Positions 49,801 to 58,800 of a stretch of DNA of 64,000 nt are shown here, one piece after another. How positions within the stretch are numbered: the stretch's first letter is position 1; every line of letters starts with the position of its first letter. Position numbers and translations under genes: made by a program. The notes beneath the pieces are model-generated. The model was not told the DNA's origin. It ran no database searches and was given only the letters and a program-made list of their open reading frames with translations. Source of the stretch: Sinotaia quadrata (lineage: Eukaryota > Mollusca > Gastropoda > Architaenioglossa > Viviparidae); contig CM054183.1 of assembly GCA_028829895.1 (NCBI GenBank), forward strand, positions 76,185,571 to 76,249,570. The letters are read 5' to 3'.

Positions 49801-52800
49801 ATTAATTACAAGTTCTATGCTTCTGAAACTTAAAAATAAAAGCTTAAAACATTAACTATCAATTTACAACTGTAAACATTATTCAATAAAATGAGGCTAA
49901 AGAAACGTGGGAGAAAAATAAACAATATGTCAATGATATTAATTCATTCTCAATCACTATAAGAACTCACTTTCTTTGGCTCTGCAAACTCCTTGTTACA
50001 AAATTCCATGTGTGCAGTGAACCTGGGCAAAAGTTCTCGCACAACAGTTGCTGTACATACTCGTGCTGGATCACTATTGCTACCATTTGTAAGACAGTCA
50101 TGATCATTGGCATGTGGAATGCCATTTCTTGTACACCTGTTTCCTTCCTGGCCAGCCATCACAGCAGCAACCAGAATACGGAGCATGAGGTCTCGACAGT
50201 GCAACCATGCTTTCTGCAGAGATTTTCATGTCAAACTATGTTAATATAAACAAGTGTGTTTTAAAAGTCCAGTATTAAATAACAGCCATGCAAGCAAAAT
50301 TATTGTAAAACATACATTTCTAAAATATAGAAAACAGCTATTTTTAGAAATGCTTTAAAACTACAGTCAGATAAAGAAAGCTATTTTTAATAGAGATTTT
50401 ATTTTTTTAAATGGACCTATAAATGTTTATAAATATACATAAAAAACCCTAAATACTAACAAGTGCAAATAAAGAAAAACATATAGTGAATGTAATTTAA
50501 TGCACTGGTGAACAGCATGATGTCTATAAGTGATGAGATACAGTGTAAGTGGTAAATAAACATCACGTAAATGTGTGATGTGTTGGTGGTTAACAGCATC
50601 ATGACCATGTGTGAAATCCTTTAACATGAGTGGGATGTGATATATTGTGCTAGAAGTGAACAGCATCAAGAGCATTAGTGATGTGATACTGTGTCGACAG
50701 ATATGTACTTCATTAACTGTAGTATTTGTATTAATATATATAAGTAAAATGACTATTTCCTAGATTCCTTTACCTATAGATATTAATGTTCTAGTGTTAG
50801 TTTCAGCAGAAGTAAGAATATAAAATCAGACAAAATGCACACATTTCTTGTACACAATATTTACATTCCACTAATTATTGCACTTATCATGTTCCTGTCA
50901 CTTCATTAGTACCATGAGTTAACATTATGTGATGATTCATTATTGCCATGAGTTAACACTGACCGGGTAATTCATTAATATTATGAGTAAACTCTGCATG
51001 ATGAATCATTAATACCATAAGTCAACACTGTGTGGTGATTCATTAATGAGTTAACACTGTGGTGATTCATTAATATCATTAATTAATCAATGCAAGGTGA
51101 TTCATTAGTACCATAAGTTAACATTGTATAGTGATTCATTAGTTTGACAAGTTAAACTATTCATTAATATTTTGAGTTAACACTGCATGGTGATTACTAT
51201 GATAAATTAAACACTGTGTGATGATTCATTAGTATGGTGAGTTAAAGTGAACAGTGTGGTGATTCACTTCTACCATGAGTTAAGCTATAATCTGTGGTGA
51301 TTCGTTAGTATGATGACTTAAACTGAACACTATGTGGTGATTCAATAGTACCTAAAATTAAGCCAAACATAATCTGTGGTGATAATTCTCAAGCCTGTTG
51401 TGTGGCCGTGATATCAATACAAATGACAGAGGAAGTAAAATGATAAGACAAATTACTTGACTAAACAGAGAGCTCAGCTTATTTAATTTTGGGCCAACCA
51501 ACAAACAGTCCCAGCCAATCAAAATCAGACATCCCCTACCTAGGTAAAACCTATTACACATGAAGGCAAATAATTCATTCGGATCATCCGATCCATGTTG
51601 TTTTCAGCAAAATCATCATTAACAAACTTGAAACAAACCATTTCTTGTGATAAATAAACCAAAGAAACAAGGACAGAAGTAAATTCGACAAAATAACTGA
51701 GAACAAAGAAAGCTATTCAAGAAGAACAAACTTTTAACTTTATGAATGTGTCACAAAGGCTACGACATAAATAAACAACAATATAAATTATAATAATTTG
51801 TAAATAAAAATCAGCTGAAAGAAATTATATGGTGAACCACAGATCTACTGCTGCCATCTTTGTTAGGTACATAATGTTATTCAAATAGAAGAGAAACAGA
51901 ACAAAAGAGAGAGAAGTGTCAAAAATAATTTATAAGCTTAAACATAAAACAGAAAAATAATCAATTCAGCTAAAGAAAATATACTGAGAAAAAACTATGT
52001 CAAGACATAAATATGAATATTAGTATAGATATAACAGTGTGTTCCTATTCTTTTTATAACCCCAAATTTTGAAACATATCTGCCTGGCAATCCTCAGCAA
52101 AAGTCAGTAAGAGAGAGGAAAAAGGATGTTAATAAAAAGTGTTCCTGACACAAGTTTAAAATGATTTTAGAGACTTTTTCCAGACAAAAAATTTTAAAAT
52201 TCCAGATCTATGTTGTGAACAGTGATTACCAATACCCTAAATACTGAAGAAAAAATTATAACCAGATTCTGATGATACAATTAATATATAAATTTAAAAA
52301 GACATTTTAAAGTAATTTTTAAAAAAATAATTACCTGCAAAATCTGAACATGAACTTACTTCAGACTGATAGCACCCAAATTAAAAATAAAAATATAAAA
52401 AGTTACAAATTAAAATCACACTGATGATATGTGTTTAAAAATATATGCAAATTTACAATGAAACTAAGATCACACAAAAGTACACCATGTACTTTTTACT
52501 GACAAAAGTCAAATGAAAATGAATCAGTTGAAAAGCATAGAAAGTGCAGAATTTTAGCAGAGTTTGAAAGTTGAACTTAAAAATACTGAATATTTTTAAA
52601 AACTTCAAAATCATGCCCAGCACACCCATTATAATTTATTTGTTCAATGGGCCATATATAATATTGCTGTGATTTCAAAAAGTTTGACTTTGTATATTTT
52701 CACATTATTTTAGCAAAAGTTCACCAATTTTAAAGCTACAAGTTTGCTTTTACTGGTGGAAGATCAGTAATTGATGGAAATGGATAATAAAGACTTTGAT

Positions 52801-55800
52801 AATGTGTTCCTCTGTAAGTAAACGTTCATGAAACTTTATTGAAATGTAGTATTATGATAGGATACTGACTTGGAAAACATTAATAAATAGAAATTAATGA
52901 TAAAATGTTTACCTCTTCTTTGAAAGACATCAGTTTGAGTTCTTGTATCCGAAATCTGAAACAACACAAAGCATATAAATTAAAAATTGGATGTGATCAG
53001 TGTTTAAGAAACCCTGTTGTAGTAAATGGAGAGATATGTTCCCCCAAGTTCTTCATAAAGTGCATGTTGGAAAGTGAAAACAATTTTTCACAATTTATCA
53101 TTTCCATCTAAGGAATTCAAATGATTTAATTTTAATCTTAAATATAATAAAATAATATTATATTAATGATGTGAAAAACTATGTTCAATTCCAGTTCTAT
53201 CTATCTATCTATCTATCTTCCACCCATCCATCCATCCATCCATCCATCCATCCATCTTTTATACCAGTATCTAAAACTCTAATGGTAACTCAATAACATC
53301 AACTGCGCATGCACTAGCCTCACATTAATTGAATTTTGGCTTGCATTAAACAGGATCTGGTATCAGTATACAATTCGCAATTAAATTGAATATCACATTA
53401 TTCAAACTAGCATTAATAGCGACCTAGAATCTCACTCACTCATAGAGGGGGCAAAAGAGAGAGACCTATGTAGACACAGAAGTATGCCATTAAATAACTG
53501 AACATTGACCACTCTACTAGATAGGATATGTTTTATATTAACTATAGAGCAGGGGTGCACAAATTGCGGCCCGAGACAGGGCTCTATGCGACCCCCGGAG
53601 GACTTTAAGATGTTACCATTATTTGTGGTCTGCAAGGCGAGTACAAAACTCAGACTAAATATTGTTGTTAACAACATTCAGGCTCACCCTTCTCACTAAA
53701 GACTAAAGCTAAGTTAGTGAGACAAAACGAATGTAAAGCACATTATTTCATTATTTGTGGGTTTTTTTTCTACTGAGCCATCCATGTGGAATCTGACTTG
53801 CCGCCCTCCATGCACTATCAACTGGAAATTTGGCCCTCTGGCCTAAAAGGTTTGTGCACCCCTGCTATAGAGTGTAAACATTTAATTTTTTGTTGCAAAG
53901 TTTACAATTTGAAATCATTATTCACTTAAGAAAAATAACTGACAATTAGTAAACTATACTCCTTATGGCTATGGCCATGTATAAGAATACCATTTAAAAT
54001 TTCCACTAATGCTTATTATTTTAACACAACAACAGTAGAAAATTAGATTTTATTTTTTTATAAACGAAAGAGAAAGTATATCTTTTATTAAAATATCTAG
54101 AGAATTAAAAATATTTTATGACTGAACATTATCAACTCTCATGATTAAAAGTGAATTTACCATTTAAAAGCTTAGTTTACATCATTAAAATAATTATTTT
54201 ATTTTATATTTAATAATAACTAATATTTCAGAAGACTGTGAGTGTGACAATTTGGTTACAACCACAGGGGCAATGTGATTAATTACCAATCTTGAGAGAG
54301 AAAGTGTGCAAAGGCATGAAGTAGGCATGAATGTATTGAATCTTTATACAGAAAACATTTATTAAATCACTGTTATGATAGAATGCATATACTATTCATC
54401 AGTAAAATCATGAAGGAATGTACTATTCATCACTGCTATCATAATAAAATATATGTACTCATCACCATTATCAGAATGCGTCACAAAAAAATTTTTTTGC
54501 AAGTTGTATAAGATTTTTCAACTGATTTAGAATAATTTTGCACTGCTAAATTTGAAAATGACATCCAATTTTTTAAAAATCAGGTCAGGTTTTTGATCTA
54601 ATTCGATTTTTTAAAAATCTGATTGATCTGATAGCTAAAGCAATTACATTTTTGTAACATTATAGGCAATTTTTGTTAATATTTCTCTTCCAAAATAGGT
54701 TTTTAAATTAAAAAATTAATTTAAATTTTAAAAAATCGTTTCTAACATAATTCATTTATTAAATGTTACAAATGGTGATTAGTGTACATTGAATAGTAGA
54801 CAGTGATAACGGTAAGTACATATAAATTAGGTCATCATTGTTCAAAATTCAGGGCATGGACTTCCGTCTTTTTGAACTTCTAGAATGCTCAGCAGTAGGA
54901 ATGTCTCTCTTTAGAGTCCAACAGTAATCAGCCATCATGACTGCATCCCAGCGTCCCTGATACATGGTTTCCATCTCTTTCATATTCAGATGAAATCTCT
55001 CCCCTTGCTTGTCATTCATTGTTCCCAGATTTTCAGGAAACCGATCCGTATGTGAGAATAAGTAATGCATTTTGATGGTTATGTTGCATCCAAGGTTTCT
55101 GCATAGTTCCTAGCCTTATTGTTGCCAAGAAAATTTTTCACGACCAGAACAAAAGCCGTCCACGCTTCCAGTTCTACTTCATTCATTGAGTTTTCAAACT
55201 CTGGATCTCTGATTAGCTTACAGAGTTGTGGACCATCAAAAATGCAAGCTTTCAACTTCTCAATGGTCAACCCTGGAAAAGCATGGCACAAGTAAGCAAA
55301 ACAGCCACCATCCTTGTCCTGAGCTTTGGTGAACTGTTTGATTAAGCCAAGCTTAATGTGCAGCAGTGGAAAAAGTATCTTGTCTCTGTCCACCAGAGGG
55401 TTGTGTATGAGGTTCTTTGCTTTGCAAGGTACCAATTCCTCCCATACAGGCCAATCCTGCTTCATGTAATGCTGTGCTTTGTCCCTACTATCCCACATGC
55501 ACACAACGCATGGGTACTTGGTGAATCCAGACTGTTGTCCCAACAAAAATTTATCATCTTCAGGTCAACACAAAGTAACCATCCATGCTGATCATAACGA
55601 ATTTTCTCCAGCACATACTTCACCGCTTCATACTTCTCCTTCAGTGTAGTTGAGTGAGCTACAGGTACAGAAGCAAACTGGTTACCATTGTGTAGCAGAA
55701 CATTTCAATGATCGATTGCTGTTGTCAATAAACAATCTCCAATCTTCAGGTTTATACTGTGGCACTCCAAGCTTGTGTAGAAGCTGTGCAATATCTGTAC

Positions 55801-58800
55801 AGTACACCAGGTCCTTCTCTGTAGAGAAAAAAACTGAGATACTCTTGATGTCTGTTGCGGTAGAAGGTGATGTGAACAATGTCAGAAAGACGTTTTTTCC
55901 CCTCGATCTGGAAGCCAAAAGTTCAGCAGATGACTTTGACAAGCTGAGATCATGAACTAGATCATTTAGCTCCTTTTGCAAAAAAGGATTTGGAACATCA
56001 TCATCATAAATCACTAATTCTTCTTCATATTCTTCAACACTAGAGAAATCTTCTTCACTAATGTCGGTAAGTTCTCCAGGGACAGGTACTGGAATTTCAT
56101 CACAGTGAGCTACTGGACGAAGTGCTGATTCAAGATCAGGATACTTAACTCTTTTCTGGGCAGACGTTTTTCCTTTTTTTAGCTCTACACGGGCAAGATT
56201 TTTCAGGATGTCAGTGAGATTTAGGGGTACATCGGTAAAAACATCATATCTTAGGTATTAGTGCATATATTTCAATGAAATAAAATGCAAAATGAAAGGA
56301 AATGAAAGCAGCTTTATTAATATCCTTAATTGAAGTTATACTTTCGGGTGTTAAATTTGAATCCATGCATGAAAATATATATTTACAAAAAAAAATATTG
56401 TCCCTTTATTGTCCGCTACAAACACTATGTACACACACTTTTTGTTGATGTTAGGAACACTAATCTGTCGTCAGACGATATATACATCTCTTTTTTCGGC
56501 AGGTTGTGAATTCCTATCAAAATCATAAGTCCAAAATAAGCCTTAATTTCAGTGGCATTAGTTTCCTTCCAACCTGGATCGCCATTTTGTTTTTTTGCAA
56601 TTTTCGGATGTGCGTACTTGTTTGTTTATTCCGTTATCTTGTCAAATGTTTCTTCTTTGAATAACTGATAGAAGAAAGCCAACTGAGTACTATCATTAGT
56701 TACAGTCACATTCGGTCCCATTTCTGTTATAAATTCCGATATATTCAGTGCTAAAGTACTATTATTCCAACCATGTGCGTCTCCAGGTACCCCTTCCCCC
56801 TACTCCTCTTCGATATTTTCAGAATCTGACGCATTCTCCTCCAAAATTTGAAAGATATTACATGTGCATGCTACTGACACTAATGTCACTTCTAATCCTA
56901 TCATCCCAATTCAAAATAAACTTCTCTTACCTCATTATCTGATAAATTGAATCCATTAAACTTCTCATTAACGATTGACGACACTAAGAAATCCATTTGA
57001 AACACCGAACGCGAAAAACAAAGAAAACTTTATGAAAAAATGAATGCTGCCACATGAAAACGCTTCAAAATGGTGCGGAAATCGTTGTACAAACGTCATG
57101 CTTCCTGTAGAGACCGGATATGATGTAAATATGGAAAGGAAAAATCACTCTAAGTGAAATCATTGCTATGGGTGCTATTGGGCGATCTGCCCTACACGAT
57201 ATACGGGTGAAGTTGGGCGATCCGCCCGGTAAAGAGTTAAGGCTGCTGTGGTTTTTTCTGTTAATGCCAGTCACATCAATAGCGCAGAATTAGCAGTCGG
57301 TGAAGGTTCCCTCCAAACCATAGGAATTCCAAACTTCAGACAACTCTTCTTATCCTTGGTCCAATGATGCAGATTCTTGGTGCATGTCTTGCATACCATG
57401 TGTGGCGCCCAAATTTTATCCTGATCACAAAGTTTTATACCAAAATAAGTATGGTAAGCATGCCTGTTGCTGTATTCCTGTTAGGAACAATGGTGTATTC
57501 GCCGCAGATGTAACAAAATACATCTGGTTTATTTTTGCAATGTCTTCTGGAGGATTCCATTTCATTACCTAAAGAAGAAAATATCATTTATATCAATTAT
57601 TCAAAAATTAGCTTATGTAACCTCTTCATAATTATAATTTGTTTAAGAAAGAATTTTATATCATATAAATAGAAAATACCCTTATGTGTTAAAAAAAAAA
57701 AAAAAAAAATAATGTCACAATAGATCAAAACGTTGATCAAAAAGTTGACCTGATTGAAAAAAAAAAACAATGTCATTTTTGGATCCAGCACAATAAAACT
57801 GTCATAAATCCATAAAAAAATCTTAGACAGCAAATTTGTTGTTGCCCAATGAATTATTCATCAGTAATATGAAGGAATGTATATAATATTCATCAATGCT
57901 ATCATAATAAAATGTATATATTATTCACCACCATTATCAGAATGCATGTAGTATTATCACTGTTATCATGAAAGAATGCAATTACTATTCATCAGTAATA
58001 CCATGAAGGAATGTATATACTATTCATCACTGCTATCATAATAAAATGTATGTATTTTTTATTCATCACCATTATCAGAATGCATGTATTATTATCACTG
58101 TTTTCATGAAAGAGTGTACTCTATCCATGTGTTTATTATTTATCACAGTTATCATGAAAGAATACATGCACTATTCAACATGTATATCATGAAAGAAAGT
58201 AAGTACTATTCATCACTATTATCAAGAAAACAAATCATGCATTACTTATCACCATTATCATGAAAGCATGTATGCATTATTCAAAAAAAGGAAAAACATC
58301 TGCCCAGTAAAGGGTTAAGAAAGAATCTATGCATTATCATCACTATTATCAACTACATAGAATAAACTGTCGATAAATACATTTCAAATCAGTTAACATT
58401 TTATATATGCACATTGCTTTTTTTTAAATCTGGAATGTCACGCACTGAGATGGGGGGTCCCAGAAGTTCATAACAGTGAAATCACGATTATCAGATAGCT
58501 CCTCAAGATTTGCACGCTCTAGAAAAGAAAAAAATATAAACAGAAATAAATTAAAATATATTGATATTAATTACTGATAAAAAAACAGGTTTGCAGAATA
58601 ATCACAGTGGAAGATGAGATAGTAAAGAGAAATTGAATAATGCAGTGGAAGATGAGACATTAAAAAGAAAATTGAATAAAGCAAGTACATACAGTATATA
58701 CAGTGCAAAATCCTGCTCAACCCAACTGACTGTACACGCAGGGAAACTAATAAATCTTGCTCAACCTTACTTGCCATATATTCAAACAACTCATATCCAT

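Larger units (their letters stand above)
54849..57570 (-). pseudogene. Multi-copy invertebrate gene-like element (uncharacterised family), disrupted
   Basis: The protein belongs to a family found in many copies in arthropods and other invertebrates and usually left unnamed. The order is N-terminal CKNKPDVFCYICGEYTI with a Cys-x2-Cys (about 57555), RHAPRICI-type remnants, TGINRKN (57250), YPDLESALRP (56140), SAELLASRSRGKNVF (55930), DWRLFIDNSNRSLKC (55720), SGFTKYPCVVCMWDSRD (55520), LLHIKLGLIKQF (55360), DRFPENLGTMNDKQGERFH (55040) and YQGRWDAVMMADYCW (54950). It is broken by stops in the N-terminal part, a piggyBac insertion at 56149-57236, a one-base shift near 55690, another near 55550, and a small deletion near 55080. 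It lies in an NAA25 intron in the same orientation. Naming is from memory of the family; its biochemical role is unknown. Confidence 0.8.
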
